From contig JAKTTS010000164.1 in NCBI GenBank assembly GCA_030560485.1, forward strand, positions 1-28,853: a stretch of 28,853 bases of DNA, given 5' to 3'. Made by a program: the position numbers and the translations under genes. Below, one piece after another: positions 20,500-28,853 of this stretch. The notes under the pieces were generated by a model, which was not told where the DNA came from, did not search any database, and worked only from the letters and a program-made list of their open reading frames with translations. Origin of the DNA: Ascoidea tarda (nom. inval.). Taxonomy: Eukaryota; Ascomycota; Saccharomycetes; Ascoideales; Ascoideaceae. The first letter of the stretch is position 1. Every line of letters starts with the position of its first letter.

Positions 20500-20725
20500 C
20501 TTGTCAACAGACAGAGGTTAGTAATGCTTCCAGGCTTGGTCCAGACAAGCTTGCTTCCAAGCTGGACACAGCATCTGCTTCCAACTCAGATAATAGTCAA
20601 GGTTGTATTCATCGAGCTCTTCTTCGAACAGCCCTAGCATTAGAGATGCCAGAAAAAACATGTATACTAAATGTTCATCATCCAGAAAGCAGATGCTGTG
20701 CTGAGAGATAGTAGACAAAACTTAC
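20500..20725 (-). other. Probable NMD4 5'-leader intron (226 nt)
   Basis: Donor GTAAGT (20725-20720), branch TACTAAC (20523-20517) and acceptor CAAG ending at 20500. The flanking leader pieces (20846-20726 and 20499-20268) contain no ATG on the minus strand, while the intron contains several. Removing it makes the MSEHS ATG the first start codon after the TATA box at 20847-20854. No transcript data, so this is inference from signals. Confidence 0.65.
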
Positions 20726-20846
20726 AATTCAGGCTCTGGTGGCCGAGCTGCCAGCGCAGCCAGTGCTGCTTCTGAAGAACAACACACTGGTCGTGGAGTG
20801 GATAAAGAAGAAGGAAAGAGAAGGAGAGGAAGCAGAGGTGGAGCCC

Positions 20847-20854
20847 TTTATATA
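20847..20854 (-). promoter_or_regulatory. TATA box (TATATAAA) of NMD4
   Basis: TATATAAAGGG on the minus strand, about 120 bp before the leader-intron donor. Confidence 0.6.
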
Positions 20855-21082
20855 CTGCTCTGGAAAACCTTAAATGAAAAATTTTCACTCCAGCTGTTGA
20901 TTGGACAATTGCCCAACATCGCCAGATGCTCTGAGACTGCTCTGTGTCGACATGGTGTGTATTGAAGCTGGGCTATAGGTGTCTATATATGTTGTGGGTG
21001 GATCTGCTCCAGCATTGTCCAACAACAACTATCTTGTCAGCAGCACAAAAGCCCACCAGAGGCATGGCTAACATCTCTTCGC

Positions 21083-23371
21083 CTACCCTTTGGCATTAGC
21101 TGCCTCATAACTGCTGTTGTGATGGGTTTTGAGCATTTCAGCTTCTCTGAGTTTTTTGATTTGGTTCTCCAACTCCCTGCCTGCTATATGCACTTGCTGG
21201 ATGTCTTCGTTGCACATTTTTTGCTTTTTAATCAATGCTGTCTTCCATTCTCGGAAATTATGCTCCCAGACCCCAATAACTTCGTTGAACTTTTTCGAAA
21301 GATGTTGTTTCTTATCAACAAAAATTGGATTCATTTCCATAAAGAATCTGTCAATACTCGCATAATCAAATGTTGACGACTTGCAAAATGCCTCTAATCC
21401 ATCTATTTTGATGCTGACATTATCATCAACTGGAAAACCGACGGCTTTTCTCGCTTTTGAGCTTGCAATTCCCTTTGAACTCTTATCTTCATTCTCATTG
21501 TCACTATTATGTCCTTCTTCTTCTTCTTCTTCTTCTTTCTCTTCACCATTTTTATCATTGCTTTTAGAACTCGAAGCAGAGTTGATAGTCTTCTCTGCTT
21601 GGCCAGCATTTTTTTTATAATGATTCTTTTTTCTAGATCCATCATAATTAATCTCGCTGTCACTATCATTATACCCTTTATACACATTTTTATCCTCATG
21701 ATTCTCACTTAAACCAGACGATTGTACCAATTTCAACTTGTATAACTGCGAACGATACTGTTCATAATAACATTCAGTTCCTAAAATTAAATCTAGCATA
21801 TGATCTTTAATTAGCAAGCTGCTGATCCGATAAAAATCACTGTTATTGTCATCGTCTATAGAAACGTAACCCCATTTATACTGTCGCCCTCTTTTGTTTG
21901 AATCATGATTAAATTGCGACCCAATTACAGCATATGGCAATTCGTTTTTAATTTCTCTTAAAAGCTCTTTATCTTGAATAAATTGGCAAAGCGGAATATT
22001 AAACTCTTTAACAGTTTTTCTGATTTCATACTTGAAATTTTCCAATTCCAATTTGGTAAATCCATCTGCTTTTGAAATAATTGGAATTAAATTCACTCGT
22101 TTTGAAATTTCTTTCATTGATTTAATATCTAAATCGCACAATCCCTTATTTGTTGGTGATATGAAATACAAACAACAATGAACTCGATGATCAACCATTT
22201 TTTCTCGAATTGGTTGAGATTCCTGGAATAAATATAATCGATTTTGTGTGTCAATATAATCACAAACCGGAATCCAACAGTATTTATTATTAATGTAATC
22301 TGCAAATCCGGGGGTATCAATAAGATTGAAATTAATTTTGTAATCATTTTCAATCAATTCGGTTTTATGTAAAACAATTTTGGTTGTTTGATCTAAACTA
22401 TTTGAAGATCTGTCTGAATTTGCAATTGTTGAACCGGAATTGAAGTAAGTTGGGATATTTCTCGATAAATTATGTTCTAATGAATTTACATTATCATTAT
22501 CATTATCATTGTTGTTATTGTTATTGTCAATGTTATTGTTAATGTTATTGTTAATGTTATTGTTAATGTTATTGTTAATGTTATTGTTATTGTTATTGCT
22601 ATAATTATAATTATAAGTATTATCGTTATCATTATTATTTGCGGTTAATAACTTTTTGGAATTGAATGAATTATTAAAGATATCAGATGCTAATAAAGTG
22701 TTTATAAAAGAAGTCTTGCCGAGATTTGACTGGCCAACAACCATTAAATTAAAATAAGAAGTGTTTTTAAAAATATAAGTTTGTCTTTGATTGGGTAGAT
22801 TTGATAGACCAATGAACTGGATATTGTCATTAGCGTTATTGCCATTGGCGTTATTACAATTTGGTTTGTTTGGTGATGAAGAATTTAATTTAGATAATAG
22901 ATTATTAACATAAGTTTTATTATCAATATTAATGATATTATTATTATTATTATTATTATTATTATCATTACCATTATCATTAACTTTATCAACGTCATCA
23001 ATATCATCAACATCATCGATGCTGATATTGATATGATGATTGTTATTATGATTGTTATTATTATTTGGACTGATAATATTATTTAAATTTTGATCAGTGT
23101 ATTCATCCATTGAATCTTCAATGCTTGAAGTGAAAATTTCATCATCATTTTGATTATTGTAATGGTAGTCATTTAAGTAGTGATTTTGATAAGAGTTTTG
23201 GTCAAGAATTTTGGTATTGATGTTTAAATTGTTTAAAGTAAATGAGTTGTTTTGTAATTTATCGGGATTATTGATGGTAAAGTAGTTATCAGTCAACTCA
23301 TCAGATGAGGAAGTTTCAATTGATTGGATACTTTTAACTGAGTTGTCAGGATTAAGGTCAGAAAGCATCAT
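21083..23371 (-). CDS. Divergent Cdc12/Spr3-type septin with long Asn-rich N terminus
   Basis: Septins are GTP-binding filament proteins of the bud neck or prospore membrane. The 762-residue product has a GTPase core: IGLSNLPNQRQ, the P-loop GQSNLGKT (G213-T220), DTPGF (352-356), VHCCLYFISPT, the G4-like SKAD (433-436), LPYAVIGSQ and the septin-unique WGYVSIDDD. The pattern SNLPNQR, FINTLL and DTPGFADYINN, with a C-terminal coiled coil containing FREWKTALIKKQ, is closest to Cdc12. It departs from typical Cdc12 (about 407 residues): an Asn-rich N-terminal extension of about 185 residues, an Asn-rich insert of about 70 residues (about 241-310) inside the GTPase domain after G1, an acidic insert (EEEEEEE) before the coiled coil, and few basic residues where most septins have a polybasic lipid-binding stretch. 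It could be a fast-evolving sporulation septin or the CDC12 ortholog itself. The start is the first of two adjacent ATGs. Confidence 0.88.
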   Translation of the reverse strand: MMLSDLNPDNSVKSIQSIETSSSDELTDNYFTINNPDKLQNNSFTLNNLNINTKILDQNSYQNHYLNDYHYNNQNDDEIFTSSIEDSMDEYTDQNLNNIISPNNNNNHNNNHHINISIDDVDDIDDVDKVNDNGNDNNNNNNNNNIINIDNKTYVNNLLSKLNSSSPNKPNCNNANGNNANDNIQFIGLSNLPNQRQTYIFKNTSYFNLMVVGQSNLGKTSFINTLLASDIFNNSFNSKKLLTANNNDNDNTYNYNYSNNNNNNINNNINNNINNNINNNIDNNNNNNDNDNDNVNSLEHNLSRNIPTYFNSGSTIANSDRSSNSLDQTTKIVLHKTELIENDYKINFNLIDTPGFADYINNKYCWIPVCDYIDTQNRLYLFQESQPIREKMVDHRVHCCLYFISPTNKGLCDLDIKSMKEISKRVNLIPIISKADGFTKLELENFKYEIRKTVKEFNIPLCQFIQDKELLREIKNELPYAVIGSQFNHDSNKRGRQYKWGYVSIDDDNNSDFYRISSLLIKDHMLDLILGTECYYEQYRSQLYKLKLVQSSGLSENHEDKNVYKGYNDSDSEINYDGSRKKNHYKKNAGQAEKTINSASSSKSNDKNGEEKEEEEEEEGHNSDNENEDKSSKGIASSKARKAVGFPVDDNVSIKIDGLEAFCKSSTFDYASIDRFFMEMNPIFVDKKQHLSKKFNEVIGVWEHNFREWKTALIKKQKMCNEDIQQVHIAGRELENQIKKLREAEMLKTHHNSSYEAANAKG
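22488..22632. repeat. Asn-coding repeat array in the septin GTPase insert
   Basis: Tandem units of ATT/GTT on the plus strand, including a 12-bp ttgttaatgtta period repeated about four times, coding NNNI repeats in the septin. Confidence 0.9.
22936..22975. repeat. ATT microsatellite (poly-Asn) in the septin
   Basis: Run of ATT units on the plus strand, read as AAT (Asn) codons in the N-terminal extension. Confidence 0.9.
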
Positions 23372-23766
23372 TTTTGAGAGAAAGAGAAAGAAAAAGAGGA
23401 ATTAGTTATGGATATGTTAAGCCAGAGAATAAAATTATTAGCCATGGAGAGTATAAGTATATAGGGTATAAGAAAACAAAAGATTAAAGATGAGCAGAAT
23501 TGCAAAAGATGAGATTTTTTTTTTTGGTTTTGTGTAAATATATTCCAAGAAGAAGTGTGAATCTATGTATGTGGTGAAGCTGAGAAGTTGGAGCAATTGG
23601 AGCAATTGGAGCAATTGGAGCAATGGATATTTTTGTAATGGCAAATTATGGTTTTATATTTTTTTTATTATCATGTTGTTTATTAGCGATTTGTATTTGG
23701 TATTAGATGTATGTTAATTTGGTGAGATGGAAAGATGATGAGTTGAGGATTTGACATTTTTTATTT
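23372..23766. promoter_or_regulatory. Septin promoter and leader
   Basis: A TATATA run at 23458-23463 lies about 90 bp upstream of the septin ATG. A gcaattgga tandem (about 23591-23622) lies further upstream. No small gene seen. Confidence 0.6.
23591..23622. repeat. 9-bp tandem repeat (gagcaattg) x3-4
   Basis: Adjacent units of gagcaattg in the septin upstream region. Confidence 0.85.
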
Positions 23767-23882
23767 TGACGTTATTGACGTTATTGACGTTTTTGACGTT
23801 TTTGACGTGTGAGACAAAAGCGTGAAAATTAAAAAAACAGTCGTAAATCACGTGACGCGTATGCAATTCGAGAAAGTGACGT
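23767..23882. promoter_or_regulatory. Cluster of TGACGT sites with CACGTG and ACGCGT
   Basis: Five TGACGT hexamers at 23767, 23776, 23785, 23794 and 23803 in exact 9-bp spacing, a sixth at 23877, an E-box CACGTG at 23849-23854 and an MCB-type ACGCGT at 23855-23860. These cores resemble sites for ATF/CREB-type bZIP, Cbf1/Pho4-type bHLH and MBF factors. They lie about 400-510 bp upstream of the septin ATG. Confidence 0.6.
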
Positions 23883-25540
23883 TGGATGTGTTTCCTATTT
23901 AGGCGAGTATGAATAAAGACAAATATGTAATAAGTGGTGAATAAATAATAAATAAATAATAAATAAATAATAAATAAATAATAAAAGGTGATAATTGAAA
24001 CAAAACTATTTCTATTATTTAAATGAAGTTTGGCAAATGAAATATATGAAATATATGAAATATATGAAATAAACGAATAAGAGTCAAGTAATAAATGATT
24101 TGATTTTTTAATAATAAATAAAAATAAAAATAAAAATAAAAATAAGAAAAAAAGAGAAAGAAAAGAAAAGAAAGGAAAAAAAAAAGAAAATTTTTGGAAA
24201 AAAGTTGGAGAAAGAGAATCAGAGTAAATAAATGAGATAATAGTATATACATAAATTTGAAAGATATTTTTTTTCATTATTACTAATGTTTTACAAAAAA
24301 TGAGAAAGATGGATAAAGAGAAAAAATAGAAAAATCACTCAATTGCAAGGGCATTTAAAAAATAAGGTAATGTGAATGAATTAAATTAGAAGTTAGTGAT
24401 AAAATGTATTTGCATAAGACGTAAAGATGAATATGGAGATAATAATAGTGAGTAGTTGATAAAAAAATTGCCAAAAAGATTAGCAGAGTAGATTGACTGT
24501 AAGTCACAGAAATAAAATATAAAACAGATTTGCTATTGTCGATCAAAGAATTTAGTAGGTTAAGAGAAAGATAAAGATTACAGTGAAAAACAAAATGGAA
24601 ATAGGCAAGGGAGTAAGAATTAGTGGTACATGGGTAATAATAAATATTAAGTAGTTAGCAATAAATGATAAATAATAAAAAATAAATAATAAATAATAAA
24701 TTAGATATTATTGAGTAAAAAAGAATTGAAAAGATAGAGGTAAAGTGAACTAGAGTATTAGCGTATGAGAGTATTAGAGTATTGGGGATATAATAGAATA
24801 TAGTGGAAAAAGAAAGGAATAGAATAGAATAGAAGAGCAGAAGAAAAGTAGATATGAAAATAGTGAGATGATTTTTTTAGAAAGAAAATAAGATGATAAT
24901 TTGAAAGCAAGTAAGTAAATAAGAAAGTAAGAAAGTAAATAAGGTAAGCTTTGAAAAGTAAGAGGTATAAAAGAATTGTAGGGAAGAAATTGAATAATCG
25001 AAAATTCCGAAATAAAGTGAAATTATTAGGTGCAAATTTTGATAGAAAGAAAGAGAGATTTTTATGATTTATGATTTATGATTTACGATTTTTTGAATTT
25101 TGATTTCTGATTTCTGATTTCTGATTTTGATTTATGGTTTATGATCTATAATTTTTGATTTTTGATTTTTGATTTATAGTAACAGTAAATTCATTAAAAG
25201 TAAAAGTCAAAAGAAGAGGAAAAAGGAAAAAGGAAAAAGGAAAAAAGTGTAGAGGTTAACAAGTACATGAAAAGGAAAAAAAAGCAAAAAACAACACACA
25301 AAACAAAAGTAAGTTAAAATTTCAAGAGAAAGAATATATTTTATATATATGGTAAATGTATAATGGAAATGAAAGTATTGGTGACTGAAATTCGAAGTTT
25401 GAGAAATGAATTGTAGAAAGAAAAAGCCAGAGGATACACCAATAAGAGAATAATGGGAGTCGAAGAAAATAAGAGGAATAGTCATTTTTGTGGGCGAAGG
25501 TCATTTTTGGGAGTGATTGAGTAAAGAGAAAATGGGTGTT
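23883..25540. other. AT-rich low-complexity intergenic DNA
   Basis: A long stretch of simple sequence: aaataaataat units (23938-23985), gaaatatat units (24037-24071), aaaat units (24114-24144), a purine tract (24145-24190), aaataat units (24668-24700), gatttatgatttctg-type units (25061-25180) and aaaaagg units (25217-25243). Open frames here only mirror these repeats. I see no gene. Confidence 0.75.
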
Positions 25541-25860
25541 TTAGTATGGGATGGAATTCCAGGTGGGAGATGAAGAGAGGTGGTGTGGAAGAGGGCTACC
25601 ATGTCGGTGGGACAGAGAGCAAAGCCCGGTGTGAGAGAGGGGACAGCCAATGGGAGGCGAGGGATTGAGCCAGCCTTGCGCTTTTGGCGGTCCAGCCTCT
25701 GCTGGCAACGGAAAACACAACGAAAGCGGGTACACAGATGATACCGAAATGGGAACACAAATGGGGCCGGAAACGAGCGCCAGGATGGGCCAGGGATGGG
25801 TCCAAGCAGAGTGCTGGGAGAGGCCAATGGGGAGGGAGGAGGAGGTGAGGGTTGTTGGGA
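25541..25860. other. GC island A in the long intergenic region
   Basis: About 320 bp of clearly higher GC than its flanks. It contains two CCAAT boxes (25647-25651 and 25824-25828), each inside GCCAATGGG. No ORF with protein-like content and no tRNA structure was found. It may be an upstream regulatory region or a noncoding transcript. Confidence 0.55.
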
Positions 25861-26058
25861 TTGAGTAATGGGTAATAGGTAATGGGTAGTGAGCAATTGC
25901 AAAAGGGAAATGAGTAATGAGAGGTGGGAATTGGAGAAAGTAGATTGGAGACAGCAGATTGTAGACAGCAGATTGTAGATTGAGGAGCTAGTTTAGGAGG
26001 GATGGATCTTAGGTTTGTGTTTTTGACAAAATTGAAATAAAACGAAATTTTCAGTAAT

Positions 26059-26122
26059 AGTGTTATTTCAAAATAGTGTTATTTCAAAATAGTGTTATTT
26101 CAAAATAGTGTTATTTCAAAAT
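26059..26122. repeat. 16-bp tandem repeat (agtgttatttcaaaat) x4
   Basis: Four identical, contiguous 16-bp units. Their perfect identity suggests a recent expansion. Confidence 0.95.
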
Positions 26123-26308
26123 TTAGAATATTTTATTGCTATTATAATAATAATTATTAATATTATCTGCTTTGAAATATAAATTTCATATTGAATTAAT
26201 AAATTTCCAAACTTTCGAGAATTTCAGTTAATAGTTTTAGATTAATAGTTTTAGATTATTAGTTTTATGCAATGATAATAAGTGGAAATGCCAATAAATT
26301 TGATTGAA

Positions 26309-26338
26309 ATTTAACAAATTTATTAAAATTTGTTAAAT
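26309..26338. repeat. Perfect inverted repeat, 13-bp arms
   Basis: ATTTAACAAATTT and its exact reverse complement separated by ATTA. Symmetric in both strands; function unknown. Confidence 0.85.
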
Positions 26339-26980
26339 GCAATCAATACAACCTGATAAAATTTAATTCAATTGAATTGAACTAATTGACTGTAATTAAA
26401 TTCGTTAAAATTATTTAAAATTATTCAAAAGTAGTGAAATTTTAGTTAGATGTATTGCATTTTATAAAAATCCAATAAATACCAAGTCTGGGAATGAGTG
26501 TAATTAATTAGCAAGACGAAGAACAATCACAACCAAGTAGTCGGGCAAACAAGTACAGTAGAGAAAAAGGAAAATTGGAGTATAAAAAGTGATCATTAAT
26601 TCAGATATTCATATGGTTATAAAGATTGAGTGAAAAATAAGAAATGGGAATGATTTTGTTAGAAAAACAAGTTGAAAGAAAACAACATTCGTTAGTATGG
26701 TATACTACAGAGTATAAACTAGTGCGGTACAGTGTATAGTACAGTGTATAGTACGGTGTTTTAGATGAGAGTAGTGATACCAAATAAGATTTAGTCATTT
26801 GTAGTTGAAAGTTGTAATGATAGTGGAATAAACAGCAATAACTATGGGTATACTTTTGAGATTAGTAAACTGATAGTGATGTTAGAGGTATTAATTGATA
26901 ATAACCTCAAAATGAAAAAAGCATCGTAGATAGCATGATTTTTAGGAGACAGCAGCAGATAACTCGAAAATAGTGTGATG

Positions 26981-27500
26981 GAAACCGAATTTACACACAA
27001 ATTTGCGGCCAGCGCAAGAGATAAAGGCGATACCCAAAACATAGCAATCGACCGCCATTGCTGCAAAGCCGAATGGGTGGAAGATAGTTGCTCTGAGCAC
27101 GCACAGTCCTCCAGCCAATCACGGCCTGCAGCTCGCCCATATCTGCTATTGCTTCAGATAAGCTGCAGCCGTTTTCCAGCCGTCAAGCTGCATAACCCGC
27201 TGCAGCGGAGGCTGCACGTGCTGCATGCGCGGGGACTGCGCTGAACCGGCTGCTTGCTTGCCGCAAAAGCAGCATATACGACCTGTCGGGTCTGCACTGG
27301 AGCACAACCGGCATGTGCGCAACAGACGGGCTGCAGCCGCACCTGACTTCCGGCCGGGCTGGAGCAAACAGCGGCTGCGGTGACGCTGGCCAGCAGCCGT
27401 CGAGGTCGAGTCGGCGGCAGTCCCGTGCCCGTGGAGCGAGCTGGTGCGCTCGGTCTGCAGCTACAGGCATAGCCATGCGGCTCCTTGCCCGTTTGTTGAG
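26981..27500. promoter_or_regulatory. GC island B with clustered CTGCAG palindromes
   Basis: About 500 bp of high GC. It contains CTGCAG at 27126, 27163, 27200, 27331 and 27455 (two of them within perfect 10-bp palindromes, CGCTGCAGCG and GGCTGCAGCC), several GCTGCAC/GCTGCAT variants, and a CCAATCA box (27115-27121). It lies 1.1-1.6 kb upstream of the gene at 28632 and looks like a distal regulatory region. Open frames here lack recognisable motifs. Confidence 0.55.
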
Positions 27501-28230
27501 GCAACTCTATTTCCAGATTTGTTTGTCCAGCAAAGTTGCTCTTTTCTTTGATACCCACCTCTTCGTGCTCTCAGTCCTCACAGTCCTCTTAATCCTCTTA
27601 ATGCTCTCTGTTGTATCTCTTTGATACTCCCAGTGCTCTTTTGCTCTCCCTTTCCTCTCCTTTTCCTCCTCATTTACGTTTTACACTTTTGCTTGATTCC
27701 CCTTCCAGCACCAGCTCCCTTCGCTTTCCAGCTGCATTTCTCCCTGCTTTTCTCTTTCCGCCTGTTTCCTCTCCTACTCGACCTATTTCAATTCTCTTTC
27801 AAGAATAGAAACCTTCTTTCTCTTTCTTTGCCTGGTTTACAGCTTGACTTTTGAATGTTATTTGTATTGGCATTGGTTTTTGTGCTTGGAGCTTTATTTT
27901 GATTTTGATTTTGATTTTTCAATTTTAGATTTCTAGTTTTACCACTACTTTAAATTTTATTTTAAATTTTATTCTCATTTATATTCTCACTTTTTTTTAG
28001 TTTCAATTTTTGCTTTCAATCTGATTTTCGTTTTTATTCTTAATTCAAATTTTATTTTTATTTGTATTTAATTATTGCACAACATCTCCAATCTTATTTT
28101 TGTTCTATTCCCTTTCATAAAAAAACAAAAAAAAACTAAAATAATATTACAATATTATTAAAATAAAATTAAAATAAAACTAAAATAAAATTAAAATAAA
28201 ATAAAATTAATAAAATTAAAAAAAAACCCA
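27501..28230. other. Pyrimidine-rich then AT-rich upstream region
   Basis: 27540-27850 is strongly CT-rich on the plus strand; 27900-28230 is poly(T)- and then poly(A)-rich. It may be part of a long leader or promoter of the gene at 28632. No protein-like ORF seen. Confidence 0.6.
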
Positions 28231-28236
28231 TATAAA
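28231..28236 (+). promoter_or_regulatory. TATA box of the 28632 gene
   Basis: TATAAA(A) followed by a 390-bp pyrimidine-rich leader that contains no ATG on the plus strand until 28632. Confidence 0.6.
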
Positions 28237-28631
28237 ACACTAGATAACCCTTTCTCTTTTCTTTTATTTCTACTTTCTTCATATCTCTGTATTTTTCTTG
28301 CTCCATTTCATTTTAATTATTTTAACTATTCTAATTAATTTTACCTTATTCACCCCACTACTTTTTTTACTCATTTATTTCGTTACTCAATCCTCTATTG
28401 CCATTATATCTATCTCTTCTCTTCTCTTCTCTTCTCTTATATTTTCCACTCAATTCATCAATCACTACTTTACATCTCTCATCCATACTGCCCTATATCG
28501 TCACATTCTTCTCCTTCATCTTCACCATCATTTCTTACACTTGCTATCTGTTTAAACTCCCTTCATCCTTTTTATCTTGATTTAATTTGATTTGATTTTC
28601 TCATCTCTTAATTCTTATTTAAATACTAATA

Positions 28632-28816
28632 ATGTCTGAGTTGGATTTGGATTTAGACTTGGATTTAAACTTGGAATTAAATAACCATTCAAATTCCCTA
28701 GACACCCATCTTCAAAATCTTCAGTTTTCTTTCACAAATACTTCCAGCTCTCCCTCTAATACTACCATTAATACAATTAATACAATTACCGATACTAATA
28801 CTACTACTACTACTAC

Positions 28817-28853
<37 letters not shown>
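28632..28853 (+). CDS. Start of an unknown Asn/Leu/Asp-rich protein, cut by window end
   Basis: First ATG after an ATG-free leader of about 390 bp; 74 codons open to the edge. It begins MSELDLDLDLDLNLELNN, continues through a Ser/Thr/Asn-rich part (TINTINTITDTN) and a poly-Thr run, and ends in about 12 Asn codons. This is only the disordered N terminus, so no function can be given. The very large upstream region with GC islands is a trait of highly regulated genes such as transcription factors, but that is inference. Confidence 0.7.
28817..28853. repeat. AAT microsatellite (poly-Asn) at the window end
   Basis: AAT units in the frame of the 28632 gene, running off the window. Confidence 0.95.

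Larger units (their letters stand above)
20268..21082. promoter_or_regulatory. NMD4 promoter and leader, septin 3' flank
   Basis: Minus-strand region upstream of NMD4. It holds a TATATAAA box (20854-20847), an ATG-free leader split by a probable intron, and, further upstream, moderately GC-rich DNA next to the septin stop. A second TATATA-like run lies at about 20982-20988. Short open frames here have no recognisable content. Confidence 0.65.
25861..26980. other. AT-rich intergenic DNA between GC islands
   Basis: AT-rich, with a four-copy 16-bp tandem repeat (26059-26122), a perfect 13-bp-arm hairpin (26309-26338) and tacagtgtatag repeats (about 26727-26757). No gene seen. Confidence 0.7.

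Noticed and set aside
20518-20718. Small 66-codon frame on the minus strand upstream of NMD4
   Set aside because: It falls within the probable leader intron and ends in the TACTAAC branch site.
23714-24277. 187-codon Phe/Leu/Tyr-rich frame on the minus strand
   Set aside because: It is the translation of simple AT and purine repeats (runs of FLFLFLF and YISYIS) and also covers the TGACGT array.
25501-25902. Pro/Ser-rich 133-codon frame on the minus strand across GC island A
   Set aside because: There is no ATG start, no recognisable motif, and its openness is explained by GC content.
27146-27624. Cys/Ala-rich open frames on both strands in GC island B
   Set aside because: They overlap each other on both strands, have no family motifs, and arise from repeated TGCA-rich sequence.
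1-28853. Mobile elements, LTRs and CRISPR-like arrays
   Set aside because: No transposase, reverse transcriptase, integrase or terminal repeat pairs were seen; the repeats present are short tandem microsatellites.

Overview
This window looks like an assembly segment from an AT-rich budding yeast (Saccharomycotina). The evidence is compact, mostly intron-poor genes for conserved yeast proteins, introns with GTATGT donors and TACTAAC-type branch sites, a Cdc12-like septin, Zn2Cys6 transcription-factor motifs, and many poly-Asn tracts coded by AAT/AAC. One in-frame CTG codon, in the conserved C-terminal part of PRP8, sits where other Prp8 proteins have Met, which fits Leu decoding; this is weak evidence on its own. 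Both ends of the window lie inside AAT (Asn) repeats within genes, so these are probably contig breaks. No rRNA, tRNA, CRISPR array or mobile element was found.

Layout, left to right. PEX3 (peroxisome biogenesis; minus strand, 3' part missing) is followed by PRP8 (core spliceosome; minus, complete) and LIA1 (deoxyhypusine hydroxylase; minus). Next comes a plus-strand gene for a DDT/WHIM-like chromatin protein, which converges on RPA12 (RNA polymerase I subunit; minus, with one 81-nt intron). RPA12 shares a GC-rich divergent promoter with a large plus-strand regulator that carries three Zn2Cys6 clusters. After it lies a plus-strand low-complexity gene whose single reading frame is cut by two stop codons. 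NMD4 (minus) has a coding intron and probably a leader intron. A divergent Cdc12/Spr3-type septin (minus) follows. Then comes an unusually long (about 5.3 kb) gene-free region with two GC islands, and finally the first 74 codons of a plus-strand gene.

The genes do not form a pathway. They are mainly housekeeping (splicing, Pol I transcription, eIF5A modification, mRNA decay, peroxisomes) plus two probable regulators (the Zn-cluster protein and the DDT/WHIM protein). LIA1 and RPA12 are also near each other on S. cerevisiae chromosome X, so part of the order may be ancestral. The items most worth following up are the triple Zn-cluster protein, the two-intron NMD4 transcript with possible autoregulation, the frame-preserved split ORF with an upstream hairpin and mini-uORF, and GC islands that cross gene boundaries and change codon usage.
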